This document shows positions 46,346 through 55,113 of a stretch of 64,000 nucleotides of DNA, in pieces (within the stretch, counting starts at the first letter, position 1; each line of letters opens with the position of its first letter). The DNA comes from Dyadobacter koreensis (GTDB lineage Bacteria; Bacteroidota; Bacteroidia; Cytophagales; Spirosomataceae). Both the position numbers and the translations under genes were made by a program. A model generated the notes under the pieces. That model saw only the letters and a program-made list of their open reading frames with translations. It ran no database searches and was not told where the DNA came from. Location: NCBI RefSeq assembly GCF_900108855.1, contig NZ_FNXY01000008.1, positions 191,620-255,619 on the forward strand, given 5' to 3'.

Positions 46346-47590
46346 TCACAGATCACTATCCTGTTGTAATGGTTGATCTGCTCGTAAGCCGGTTTTAACT
46401 TTCGACCGCTTTGCAACCTGGTCCAGCCAAAAATAGCCAAGTGCCCCCGAAATAACCGAAGCGGTCAAAATAGAAAATTTTGCCTCAGAAAGAATTAATG
46501 TCTTTCCTGAAAAAGACAGCAGGGCAATGAATATGGACATTGTAAATCCTATTCCACCAAGCATACCCACACCAACGATATGAGCCCAAGTGGCATATTT
46601 TGGCATTTTACTTATACCAAGTTTAACAGCTATCCATGAGAAGAGGGTGATGCCAAGCGGTTTGCCGATCACCAGGCCGGCAATGATTCCGAGACCCAAT
46701 GCAGTCGTAAGTCCTTGCAGCATCTGTGACTCAAACTGAATATTGGTATTGGCCAGTGCAAAAACCGGCATAATCAGAAAATTCACGGGATTGACCAAAA
46801 TGTGTTCCAGCTTTTCAAGAGGTGATTCAGTTGCGTCAGGGGTGGTAGGAATGGCAAACGCTGTCAAAACACCTGCAATGGTAGCGTGCACGCCTGAATG
46901 GTGAATAAAATACCAGATGAATAGGCCTGGGATCAGATAAGCAGCTAGATTTTTAACTTTTAGTTTATTTAGCAGCAGCAGGAAGATGAAAATTCCAAAC
47001 GCATATAAGAGATAAGTGTATTGAATATCAGTGGAATAAAATATAGCAATAACCAGGATAGCCATTAAATCATCTACAATAGCCAAAGCCGAAAGGAATA
47101 TTTTTAAAGAAGAAGGTGCGCGTTTTCCCAGCATCGAAATGATGGCAATGGCAAAGGCAATGTCAGTTGCCATGGGAATTCCCCAGCCACTGGCTGTTTC
47201 TGTATCTGAATTCAATGAGAAATAGATCAGGGCGGGTGCCAATACGCCGCCTATTGCGGCAAGTATGGGAAGAGAGGCTTTTTTAATTGAGGAAAGCTCT
47301 CCCTCTACCATTTCCCGTTTAATCTCAAGTCCAACCAAAAGGAAGAAGATCGCCATTAGGCCGTCGTTAATCCAGAGCAGAATAGGATAACGCAGATGAA
47401 CACCGGCCATATCAGCACCAATTTCGGAAGCCAACAGTGCCTCGAAGCCAGCTCCTGCACCGGAGTTTGCAATGATGAGAGAAACGATCACACAGATGAT
47501 CAAAATGATTCCGCCGGTTGAGCTGGACTTAAGGAATTCTTGAAAAGATTTCAGGTTAATTTGCTTTGCCATGAGGGTAAAGCTAGTCAT
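46346..47590 (-). CDS. nhaA: NhaA-type sodium/proton antiporter
   Basis: 414-residue inner-membrane antiporter with about twelve hydrophobic helices. The family landmarks are LLVGLEIKREMVEGEL, the paired aspartates in ALAIVDDLMAILVIA, which bind sodium and protons, and GVGMLGGIGFTMSIFIALLSF. It extrudes Na+ in exchange for H+. An internal methionine at residue 7 is an alternative start. It stands alone. Confidence 0.93.
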   Translation of the reverse strand: MTSFTLMAKQINLKSFQEFLKSSSTGGIILIICVIVSLIIANSGAGAGFEALLASEIGADMAGVHLRYPILLWINDGLMAIFFLLVGLEIKREMVEGELSSIKKASLPILAAIGGVLAPALIYFSLNSDTETASGWGIPMATDIAFAIAIISMLGKRAPSSLKIFLSALAIVDDLMAILVIAIFYSTDIQYTYLLYAFGIFIFLLLLNKLKVKNLAAYLIPGLFIWYFIHHSGVHATIAGVLTAFAIPTTPDATESPLEKLEHILVNPVNFLIMPVFALANTNIQFESQMLQGLTTALGLGIIAGLVIGKPLGITLFSWIAVKLGISKMPKYATWAHIVGVGMLGGIGFTMSIFIALLSFSGKTLILSEAKFSILTASVISGALGYFWLDQVAKRSKVKTGLRADQPLQQDSDL

Positions 47591-47690
47591 TAATGGTCAA
47601 AACTGAAACCAAACTTCCCAAACACAAGAAATGAAAAAAAGGTATTCTGAATGGTTTTACCAATTTTATAAGAGATTGCCAGGGACAGAT

Positions 47691-47825
47691 CGGTTTTATA
47701 AAAAAACAGTGGAACACGCTGAGTGTGGCTCACGAGAAGCCAAGGTAGCAGTTTAAGGCTTAGTTGATTCTGTGTTCTGCTCAGCGGTTCATGCCTATGA
47801 AATCGAACAGGCATTTATAAAACCG
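47691..47825. repeat. Possible small non-autonomous element (135 bp)
   Basis: Perfect 12-bp terminal inverted repeats CGGTTTTATAAA (47691-47702) and TTTATAAAACCG (47814-47825) enclose a 111-bp core with smaller inverted repeats: GCTGAG/CTCAGC (47718 and 47780) and ATGCCT/AGGCAT (47791 and 47809). This is MITE-like in form, but I do not see a target-site duplication. It occupies the gap between nhaA and the molybdopterin-fold gene and contains no gene. Confidence 0.5.
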
Positions 47826-47909
47826 AAAGTAATAATAATTGAGCTAGTAGTCATTTCATCCCCAATGAACTATGTGTCGTCGTGATTTTACTTTACAGTC
47901 TTAGACATC

Positions 47910-48422
47910 TTAATTTTTGGCAAATGCGACTTTGATAGAACGCACTTCCCGTATCCAGCGGGCGGGCTTTTTATCGTTGGGCGTGATAATCCGAAATGGG
48001 CCTTCGCCGTTTGCAAGTGGCTGGCCGTCTTTAGATGTGGCAAGCAAAATTACCTGGTCTGTAAAGTCAGGATCGATTTCTGCAAGAGAATACAAGACCT
48101 CATAGCCATCGGCCGCCGAGATCAGCAGATATTTAGCCAGGTTTTCACCGCGCAACTTGCTTCCGGTTGTAACGCCTGCCTTTTCCAGGATCTCGATCAA
48201 GGCAACTCCAGCAAATTCATGTTCTTTTCCGTCGCGGTCTTTTACTTTATGACTTACCTGTTTAAAGCTGGCCAGATCTGTCAGTTTCAGATCCAGGGGT
48301 GTTGTTACTTCTCCGGTAATAGAAAGCGTCGCCGTATTTTGGGCTAGTGATGAAAATGAAACGGCTAAAAGCAGCAAAAAACTAACAACAATGCTGCGAC
48401 TGGAAAATTTAGGTTTGGACAT
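47910..48422 (-). CDS. Small molybdopterin-fold oxidoreductase-like protein
   Basis: 170-residue exported protein with a signal peptide (about 1-28, ending SLAQ), resembling the molybdopterin-binding domain of the sulfite-oxidase family (EFAGVALIEILEKAGV, ISAADGYEVLYSLAEID, NGEGPFRIITPNDKKPARW). It lacks the second domain of full sulfite oxidases. Whether it binds cofactor is uncertain. It is the last gene of what was an operon with a di-haem peroxidase and a TonB receptor, and it alone is intact. Confidence 0.78.
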   Translation of the reverse strand: MSKPKFSSRSIVVSFLLLLAVSFSSLAQNTATLSITGEVTTPLDLKLTDLASFKQVSHKVKDRDGKEHEFAGVALIEILEKAGVTTGSKLRGENLAKYLLISAADGYEVLYSLAEIDPDFTDQVILLATSKDGQPLANGEGPFRIITPNDKKPARWIREVRSIKVAFAKN

Positions 48423-48425
48423 AGT

Positions 48426-49553
48426 TTAAGGATTTTTAAGAGGATGGGGATTGGAAAATGCAGGATTGGTTATAAATGATGAGTCTGTAAGCATACCCAG
48501 AAAGGCCGTCAAATCTGCTTTCTCGTCTTTTGTCAGCGCCAGGTTCTTGCCGCAGGTTTCATTGGAAACGTTTTGTAGAAAAGCGCTGAGCGTCAGGCTT
48601 TGCACAATGTGCTGGTTATAATGGTCAAGGACCTGCTCGATTGTTGAAAACCTTCCATCGTGCATGTAAGGGCCGGTCAGCGTGATATTGCGCAGGGTGG
48701 GGACGCGGAATCTTGCGCGGTCTGCAGCTTGCCCGGTAAATTTCTCTCTCCCTAGATCAGTGGCAATACTGTCCAGGCCATTATTATGAAAAAGCTCTTT
48801 GAAAGTTTTAACCCCGCCATGGCAGTGCGTGCAGTTGGCGCCCCTGATGCCAAGCTTGGGGTCGGGACTACTTTCAAAGAGCTGCAACCCCCTTGAGCTG
48901 CTGGGCAGTGGGCTGGTAATTGCCTGCCAGATACTTGTCATATTCAGAGCCAGCCGAGATTAATGTCCGCTCAAACTGGGATAGCGCTTTCAGTATCTGG
49001 TCTTCTGTAATTACGCTGCTTCCAAATGCTTTTGCGAACAGTGGTGGATAAAGGGTAGTTTTATTTAACTTTCTGGCCGATTCGCTGAGCGGTTGCCCTA
49101 TTTCGTGCGGATCTGTTAAGGGGAACCTGGCCTGATCTTCAAGGGCAGGCGAGCGCCCGTCCCAGAAAAAGTTTCGGACCCATAAAAGATTGGCCAGCGA
49201 CATTGAATTTCTGGCGGTTAAAGAACCGTCGGTGCCGGTGCTGAATGCTTTTCCATCGGTAAAAGCCAGTTTTTGGTTATGGCAGCTTTCACAAGATATG
49301 TTGTTATTTGCGGATAAGGCTTTTTCATAGAACAGCAGCCGTCCCAGATAAACACCTTCTTTGGTAGTGGGATTGCCCTCCGGAATGACAAACCGCGAGC
49401 CGAATTCGCTGGATACTGCAAAACATACGGCTGGGCATTTTTGCCCATAAAAGACTGGATGAGCCCGCAAGAAATGAAAACAGCACAAACCAGGCTGACT
49501 TTAAGCCAACCCGGTTTGTTTGTTACAACCGTTTTCAACAAGTTTCTCATCAA
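48426..49553 (-). pseudogene. Di-haem cytochrome c peroxidase, two frameshifts
   Basis: Exported di-haem peroxidase of the CcpA/MauG family, broken by two single-base changes. The signal region (from 49553, MMRNLLKTVV) leads into QYPAN; one T appears to be missing near 49403-49406, after which the frame FGSRFVIPEGNP continues. The first haem motif is CESCH. One extra G in the run at 48888-48892 shifts the frame again, and the second haem motif CTHCH lies after it, followed by TLRNITLTGPYMHDGRF. Both are in short homopolymers, so either a pseudogene or sequencing errors. It lies 3 bp before the molybdopterin-fold gene. Confidence 0.82.
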
Positions 49554-49564
49554 GATAAATACAT

Positions 49565-50739
49565 CTAAAAATGACTGAACACCAGGTTTACAAAGAAATT
49601 GCGCCCGGCTTCCGGAAAACCTTCAACTAAGCTGTAATTCACATCAAAAATATTGTTCAGTCCCGCTTCCGCAGAAATGAATTTATACAGTTTAACCGAT
49701 GCCTTTGCATTGACCAGCGTGTAGGCTTTCGCCTGGGTGCCATAGCTAGTGCTTAACGGTCGCTGTTGTGTTCCACACTTGCCAGGATGTTGACCCGCTT
49801 CCAGAAAGAGTAGTCAGCATATGCGAAAACCTTATGCTCGGGAACGTTGGTAAAAAGAATAGCCGGGTTGGTCTTGTTCTTTCTTTTGATAAAGGAATAG
49901 TTGGAACCAATGCTAAGCCCGGAAATGACACGGTAATCCAGACCTGCTTCCGCGCCATAGAACCGGGCTTTGCCTGCATTTTGCAGCTGAAAACGTCCGG
50001 GTTGCACATTATCGACCTGCTGAATGATGTCATCAATATTGCTGTTAAACACGCTAGCTTGCAGGCTGAGTTTGTCTGCAATTTTTCCCGAGTAGCTTAA
50101 ATCAATGTTTACAGCTGCTTCTGCGCCAAGGTCAGGGTTGGGAATGGCCTGGCCCATCCGGTAGGAATAACGGTCTTTAATGGTTGCAAACCTGGTTTTT
50201 CGTGCTACCGATCCTTTTAAAGAATGACTGGTGTTGATATCCCAAAAAAGTCCTATCTGCGCATTGACCGCATTGTTTTTGCTGTCAGCGAAATTGGTGA
50301 TTTCTTTGGTTGCCGCATTGTATTCCTGTGCTTTGTCGTTGCCGCGCATGTTAAAGCTTACGCCGGGAATAATAGCCAGACCGGATGTTATCTGATAGGT
50401 ATTTTCAATGCCTAAGGATAGGGTATTATCAATATATCCCTGCACCGGTTCGCCCAGATCATGCTCTCTGTGTACGTCACGCTTATACTGTACATTCAGC
50501 TTGAAAACATTATGAGCCAGTGCCCTTGACTCATATTCTGCATTGCCGCCAAATGTATAATCGTCGTAAAAACTTTGAAAGGCGTAAGGCCGGGTCTGCT
50601 TGGTATAGGTCGTGTCATCGTAGCTGAAAAGCTGGTTGACAAACGTGTCATAGTATAAGCGTGTCTTTACTTTGCTTCTTTCACCGACAGCGGTATTGGA
50701 TATAAAATACAGGCTTTGCTTGTTCCACTTTGGCCATTG
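49565..50739 (-). pseudogene. TonB-dependent receptor, 5' half missing and frameshifted
   Basis: Only the C-terminal beta-barrel of a TonB receptor remains, beginning at QWPKWNKQSLYFISN (near 50739) and running through many barrel strands to SVEHNSDR. A likely lost T near 49754-49755 then shifts the frame. In the other frame the barrel ends properly as GRNFFVNLVFSHF with stop at 49565. The signal peptide and plug are absent, replaced at the junction by the 3' end of a histidine kinase on the opposite strand. It cannot be a functional receptor. It formerly sat 11 bp upstream of the peroxidase gene. Confidence 0.82.
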
Positions 50740-50940
50740 TTTGATCCGCAGTATGCGGATAGAATCTTTGAGGTGTTTCAACGGCTTCACGGCAGAAATA
50801 CCTACGAGGGCACCGCGATCGGACTTTCGATCTGCAAGCAGGTTGTAGATAATCACAATGGGATTATCTATGCCAGCGGCCAAGTCGGGGTTGGGTCGAG
50901 TTTTACCATTCTGCTTCCCATGGCTGGAACCAGTCAATAA
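50740..50940 (+). pseudogene. Histidine kinase, 3' fragment
   Basis: About 66 codons remain of a sensor kinase ATP-binding domain, beginning at FDPQYADRIFEVFQRLHGR and ending SSFTILLPMAGTSQ. The G2 box reads GTAIGLSICK, with alanine in place of the usual glycine, consistent with decay. The rest of the kinase is missing; immediately to the left is the truncated TonB receptor on the other strand. A perfect 8-bp hairpin (50960-50982, TTCGGGCA/TGCCCGAA) follows the stop but lacks a T run. Confidence 0.8.
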
Positions 50941-51041
50941 GACAGATATAAAGAAAAGTTTCGGGCAACGTTTCTGCCCGAAGCGCTTACTGTTTTGGCT
51001 CTAACAGCTATACCGCGACATGCAGCGATTGCGGTGTCGCT

Positions 51042-51200
51042 TTACCCTATTGTGTCAACATAGCATAGCCACATAAGCCGCATCACGTCTATTTTAATCC
51101 GGAAGCCGCCTGTAAACTGCTGCACCTCATCCAAGATATACCACTGGCCCACGATGTATATTTCAAACCAGGCAGGCCCATCTCTTTTAGCCGGAATGAT
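51042..51200 (-). pseudogene. Transglutaminase-like relic
   Basis: The leftward frame contains GPAWFEIYIVGQWYILDEV, which resembles the C-terminal part of bacterial transglutaminase-like proteins (usual pattern HAWFEVYLGGRWYTFDAR). The ending CYVDTIG also fits. The catalytic cysteine region and the histidine are absent. It seems to be a leftover 3' end in the decayed stretch before the AbiE genes. The remaining bases of 50941-51396 show nothing else convincing. Confidence 0.4.
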
Positions 51201-51396
51201 TTCTATTAAACTACTTTCTGATAGGTAAGTATGACTATGTAATGGCTCCGTTTTTTTTGGAAGGCATGGCAGACGATAAGATATCACGCCATAACCTTAT
51301 TATCCAGATTATAGATATCTAATCTGAAAGCGCATTATTTTCAATAGTATCCTGATATGGGGTAGATATTTCAGAGAATTGACTACTGCCATGATG

Positions 51397-52227
51397 CTAG
51401 TCAACAGGTTTTGATGGATTTTCAAATCCCCAGAGAATATCTCGAAGATATTCGATTATCAAATCAATTTCTTTTCCGATTTCTTTGATAATCAATTGAG
51501 TGAAAATACTTTTTTCACCAGAATTTATATGATCATTCAAAATTCTGTTCAATCGGTCGATCAGGTTTGCATTGGATGAGATAATCTTTTTGATTTCCCT
51601 ACCCAGCACGATTGCTGATATATTTTCAAGTGTACGCTCTTGTTCATCAAACATGTCAAGATGATTGGCGTATATTAAATCTTGATGCATATCGAAAAAA
51701 TTTACGAAGATATTGCCAATATCCGTGGCGTCTTTCTGTCTTCGTTCGGGTCTGTCATCATAAGCTACAAGTTTCAGAAGAACAATTCCAATTAATGTAG
51801 CGGCCTTGAAGGTGTTTCCTGTTTCAAGGTTAACAATCTCTGTCCCATTTTCGTAAACTTCTTTCATCCCGCTTATCTGGATTGTGGTCATACCTATCCC
51901 TTCAATCTTTACACTTCCCTGGGATTCGATTTCTCCGAATGGAAGTAGGTCAACCTGAAATCCGTCTGGCGATATCAGTACAAATGCATTTTCCCTGATT
52001 GGTAAGTAATTTTCATTTTTGATTAGGTATTGCTTAACAGTTTCATATTCTTGATGACTGCCTACCAGAATGGCATAATCTACATCTCTGGTTGTTCTGA
52101 ATTTCATTTGAGCTCTCTCGTACCATATCTGTCTTGCTAAGGCTCCAATCAGGTAATAGTCAATGGAGAGTTCAGTAAAAGCTTTCTCTAACGTATCAAA
52201 GACATTCTTTAATTCTGTGTGTTTCAT
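51397..52227 (-). CDS. AbiEii-type nucleotidyltransferase toxin
   Basis: 276-residue nucleotidyltransferase of the AbiEii/AbiGii toxin family. The fold signature is LIGALARQIWYER (about 26-38) with catalytic-type aspartates D48 and D50 in TTRDVDYAIL and D93 in FQVDLLPFG. The family blocks growth, for example by modifying tRNA or using nucleotides, to abort phage infection. It overlaps the antitoxin gene by 4 bp. Its AT-rich composition differs from neighbours, suggesting acquisition. Confidence 0.87.
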   Translation of the reverse strand: MKHTELKNVFDTLEKAFTELSIDYYLIGALARQIWYERAQMKFRTTRDVDYAILVGSHQEYETVKQYLIKNENYLPIRENAFVLISPDGFQVDLLPFGEIESQGSVKIEGIGMTTIQISGMKEVYENGTEIVNLETGNTFKAATLIGIVLLKLVAYDDRPERRQKDATDIGNIFVNFFDMHQDLIYANHLDMFDEQERTLENISAIVLGREIKKIISSNANLIDRLNRILNDHINSGEKSIFTQLIIKEIGKEIDLIIEYLRDILWGFENPSKPVD

Positions 52228-53243
52228 GGCTGATCAAATATCCTGCTGAGCTTTGTTTCGTAAATAATATTTGCTGTTTCAATGCATCTTGCATCTCCGG
52301 TGATCACCAAGTCAGCGTAAGTGATCAATTCGGGAGTCATAATGTTGTCTGGATACACGGCGGTGTCCATCCAAAACTTGTTGTAGATATTTAAGTTACC
52401 ATCAGGCTTGGGGGCAAGCCTTAGCATTTTTACTATTTCGAGCTTGGCTTGGGCAGTATAAATAGTCCATTGTTGGGGATTCAGGTGGGCGGTTTCAAGA
52501 TCGCCTGCTGGTTCACCACCCCAAACAGCTGTTGCAGGTAACTCCATTTGCTTCCATTGGTCACTTGCCGCGAAATGGTAAGTTCCTAATAGTAAGGAAG
52601 GTTTTAGTATGTTTTTATATCCTATTATCCAATTCTCGAGCAACTCTCTTTTGTTACTGAGTACCATGCGGTTTTTATTAACCTGTACAATATGCCCGGC
52701 TTCTTTCAAAGACAATATGGCTTCGTTTATCGTTGCCAGTGCCACCTTGGCAAAACTGGCAATCTCACGGTACGTGAAATTTACAGCCTCTGGATTTTGT
52801 AAGAAAGCATAAACTACTTTAAGGCCAGCTTTGGTGAAGGCCCGATTTGTTTTTGTATCTGCGCCTAGATGCACCGGCTTTTGACCATCCAGCCATAAAA
52901 GTAGATTGCCGTCGGAGATGTAAATATTCCCTGCAGTGTCCAGATAGGCAATTCCGTTTTCGCGCAGACGCTGCTTCTGCGCTGGATATATCTTATCCGC
53001 AATAAGCATTAACGGTCTATTCAGTTTAGCTTGACGAATTAGCTTATCTAGGTGGTAGTCGCGAAATTCACGTTTTACCTCGGTATTGAAAGTAACTGTG
53101 GTTTCTTTCATATTTATTCTTGTTTCACCATCGGTCTCGGATATATAGGGGTTCTGCACAGAAGTCCAATGACCAGTAATACCGGTATTTTCTTCTAGGT
53201 TTCTCAGTGCCCTTCCAACAATCTCATTTTCTGCAAGAATCAT
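52224..53243 (-). CDS. AbiEi-type antitoxin
   Basis: 339-residue type IV antitoxin-like protein, first gene of the AbiE pair. A restriction-endonuclease-like N-terminal half includes LIADKIYPAQKQRLRENGIAYLD, and a winged-helix segment includes FTYREIASFAKVALATINEAI (about 155-175), which would bind the operator. The C-terminal part is family-typical. In type IV systems the antitoxin does not bind the toxin directly but opposes its effect and represses its own operon. The start lies 1 bp from the operator dyad. Confidence 0.87.
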   Translation of the reverse strand: MILAENEIVGRALRNLEENTGITGHWTSVQNPYISETDGETRINMKETTVTFNTEVKREFRDYHLDKLIRQAKLNRPLMLIADKIYPAQKQRLRENGIAYLDTAGNIYISDGNLLLWLDGQKPVHLGADTKTNRAFTKAGLKVVYAFLQNPEAVNFTYREIASFAKVALATINEAILSLKEAGHIVQVNKNRMVLSNKRELLENWIIGYKNILKPSLLLGTYHFAASDQWKQMELPATAVWGGEPAGDLETAHLNPQQWTIYTAQAKLEIVKMLRLAPKPDGNLNIYNKFWMDTAVYPDNIMTPELITYADLVITGDARCIETANIIYETKLSRIFDQP

Positions 53244-53298
53244 TTGTTCGTTTTATTTAATTGTTCGTGTTCAGTGAACAATCAAAAATAGCGAACAA
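53244..53298. promoter_or_regulatory. AbiE operator: nested dyads over the promoter
   Basis: Four heptamers occur in 55 bp: TTGTTCG at 53244-53250 and 53261-53267, then their complement TGAACAA at 53275-53281 and CGAACAA at 53292-53298. Inner and outer pairs share the same centre (53271), and each side is spaced by 17 bp. A -7-like TATTTTTG box for the leftward operon (plus-strand 53283-53290) lies between the two right-hand arms. Repression by the antitoxin binding here is the expected function. Confidence 0.75.
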
Positions 53299-53554
53299 AA
53301 AGGTCAATTAAAAATTTATTTGCTGAGATTTTTAGCTAAAAAATTTCAGTATCTAATAACGACAGACTTTGTGTTGTGCCGAGGACAAAAATATCAATAA
53401 GGAATTCGAAAAAGATTGGCAAAGGGACCCTGAACAAGTCTACCAGTAAACTATTAAAGTGAAGTTTATTGTGGAATTAAAAAACATGCGAAAAAAAAAT
53501 ATTTCAGTGCACTCAATTACTCCTATGCCAAAAAGCAAATTTGTATTGCACATA
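53299..53554. other. Intergenic stretch
   Basis: Between the AbiE operator and the tRNA terminator. A short frame reading NKEFEKDWQRDPEQVYQ near 53397-53450 resembles the end of a small charged protein but has no start or family. Nothing else recognised. Confidence 0.3.
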
Positions 53555-53586
53555 AAAGGACTTAGCGAATTTCGCTAAGTCCTTGA
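53555..53586 (-). terminator. Terminator of the tRNA gene
   Basis: AAGGACTTAGCGAA and TTCGCTAAGTCCTT form a perfect 14-bp stem. On the minus strand, downstream of the tRNA, it is followed by TTTTATG. Confidence 0.8.
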
Positions 53587-53594
53587 TTTTTAAG

Positions 53595-53668
53595 TGGGCC
53601 CACCTGGAATCGAACCAGGCACCTACTGATTATGAGTCAGTTGCTCTAACCGAATGAGCTATAGGCCC
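53595..53668 (-). tRNA. tRNA with CAU anticodon (Ile2 or elongator Met)
   Basis: A complete cloverleaf can be folded on the minus strand: acceptor GGGCCTA/TGGGCCC, D arm GCTC/GAGC, anticodon stem ACTGA/TCAGT with loop CTCATAA, T arm CCTGG/CCAGG with loop TTCGATT, and discriminator A. CCA is not encoded. It is not an initiator, as the three G-C pairs in the anticodon stem are missing. C4-G69 and C5-G68 in the acceptor match the lysidine-modified isoleucine tRNA of E. coli, which mildly favours Ile2. Confidence 0.85.
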
Positions 53669-53790
53669 GGCTCTATAAAAGAGTTTGGAGTGCAAAATTA
53701 GTCAAAGAGATTAATTCTCCAAATGATTATGATAAGATTTCATTCTTTTCTGCGTTCGTAGTTTACTATTTTTGCAAAAAAAAGTACGCT

Positions 53791-55023
53791 TTGAATAAAA
53801 GAAAAATTATCAACGACCCTGTTTACGGTTTTATAACCATTTCTTCGGATTTGCTTTTTGATCTGGTTGAACATCCCTATTTTCAACGTTTAAGACGAAT
53901 TAAGCAGCTCGGACTGGCTGATTTGGTATATCCTGGTGCGCTCCATACCCGGTTTCATCACGCGTTGGGTGCTATGCATCTCATGGGTCAGGCGTTGCGC
54001 ACCTTGCAGGAAAAAGGCCATTTGATCTGGGAGCCGGAAATGGAAGCTGCTCAGGCCGCTATTCTTTTACATGATCTTGGGCACGGTCCTTTTTCCCATG
54101 TCCTGGAAAAAGAGTTGATGCCGGGTGTGGCGCATGAATCAATCACATTGGAAATGATGAAGCAGTTAAACCGCGAAATGGACGGTCGGCTCGACATTGC
54201 AATTCAAATGTTCGAGGGGGTTTACCCACGCAAATTTTTTCATCAGATGATTTCCAGTCAACTGGATATGGATCGGATGGATTATCTGAACCGTGATAGT
54301 TTCTACACAGGTGTGATCGAAGGCTCGATCGGCGCCGACCGTTTAATAAAAATGTTTGAGATCAGTCAGGACCAGCTTGTGATTGAAGAAAAGGGATTGC
54401 TGAGTATAGAGAATTTCTTGCACGCACGCAGGCTGATGTATTGGCAGGTTTACCTGCACAAAACTTTATTGAGTGCGCAAGCCATGCTCACTCAAATATT
54501 AAAGCGTGCAAGGGAATTATCAGCTGCCGGTGAAAATTTATTTTCGACACCGGACTTTTCTTTGTTCCTGAAAAATAAATTTTCGCTATCTGATTTTGAA
54601 CAAAATCCGGATTTATTGGAATCTTTCAACAACCTGGATGATAACGACGTATGGGCTTCTGTCAAAGGTTGGACAAAACATACCGATCTGGTTCTCTCGA
54701 CTTTGTGTAAAGATTTGCTTGACAGACATTTATTTAAGATAAGCTTTTTCGATACCATTCCCGGAGAAGAAATTTTAAATCCTTTAAAAGAAAAACTTTT
54801 ATCGGAGGGGATAAAGCAAAGTGAGTTGTCATACTTTTTAGTAACTGGCGAAACCACGAATTGGGCATATGAAAAGGAACAGGATCCCATAAAGGTCAAA
54901 ATGAAAGATGGGGCTTTGCTGGATATTGCAGATGCTTCTGATATTCCAACGATCGAGGCGCTCACGAAGATTGTCCGCAAGTATTATGTATGTTGGGGTA
55001 AAAATGTATCTTTGCGTGGTTAG
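53791..55023 (+). CDS. HD-domain phosphohydrolase
   Basis: 410-residue metal-dependent phosphohydrolase, similar to the HD proteins related to dGTPases and SAMHD1. Metal-site motifs are RFHHALG (H56/H57), LLHDLGHGPFSH (H94-D95, H103) and LDMDRMDYL. No ATG is available at the right place; the first codon is TTG at 53791, preceded by a TATTTTTG -7 box at 53767-53774. It commonly precedes lpxD in Bacteroidota. Its substrate, possibly a nucleotide, is unknown. Confidence 0.88.
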   Translation: MNKRKIINDPVYGFITISSDLLFDLVEHPYFQRLRRIKQLGLADLVYPGALHTRFHHALGAMHLMGQALRTLQEKGHLIWEPEMEAAQAAILLHDLGHGPFSHVLEKELMPGVAHESITLEMMKQLNREMDGRLDIAIQMFEGVYPRKFFHQMISSQLDMDRMDYLNRDSFYTGVIEGSIGADRLIKMFEISQDQLVIEEKGLLSIENFLHARRLMYWQVYLHKTLLSAQAMLTQILKRARELSAAGENLFSTPDFSLFLKNKFSLSDFEQNPDLLESFNNLDDNDVWASVKGWTKHTDLVLSTLCKDLLDRHLFKISFFDTIPGEEILNPLKEKLLSEGIKQSELSYFLVTGETTNWAYEKEQDPIKVKMKDGALLDIADASDIPTIEALTKIVRKYYVCWGKNVSLRG

Positions 55024-55113
55024 TTAGGATGTCAATTCTTTCACCAACAAAAGGACCCGTTTTTAGAATTCGCTTTATTATTTACAGAGACGTTACCAGA
55101 AATTAGCCGAAAT

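Noticed and set aside
50740..50937. Leftward extension of the TonB receptor frame giving an N-terminus beginning MTGSSHGKQNGK
   Set aside because: Those residues are the antisense of an obvious histidine-kinase C-terminus, so they are not a real receptor start.
50960..50982. Hairpin TTCGGGCA/TGCCCGAA as a terminator
   Set aside because: Perfect 8-bp stem, but no T run follows on either strand; it is mentioned only with the kinase fragment.
51397..53298. A larger new defence island
   Set aside because: Only the AbiE pair is recognisable as defence. Flanks are decayed metabolic genes on one side and a tRNA and housekeeping genes on the other.
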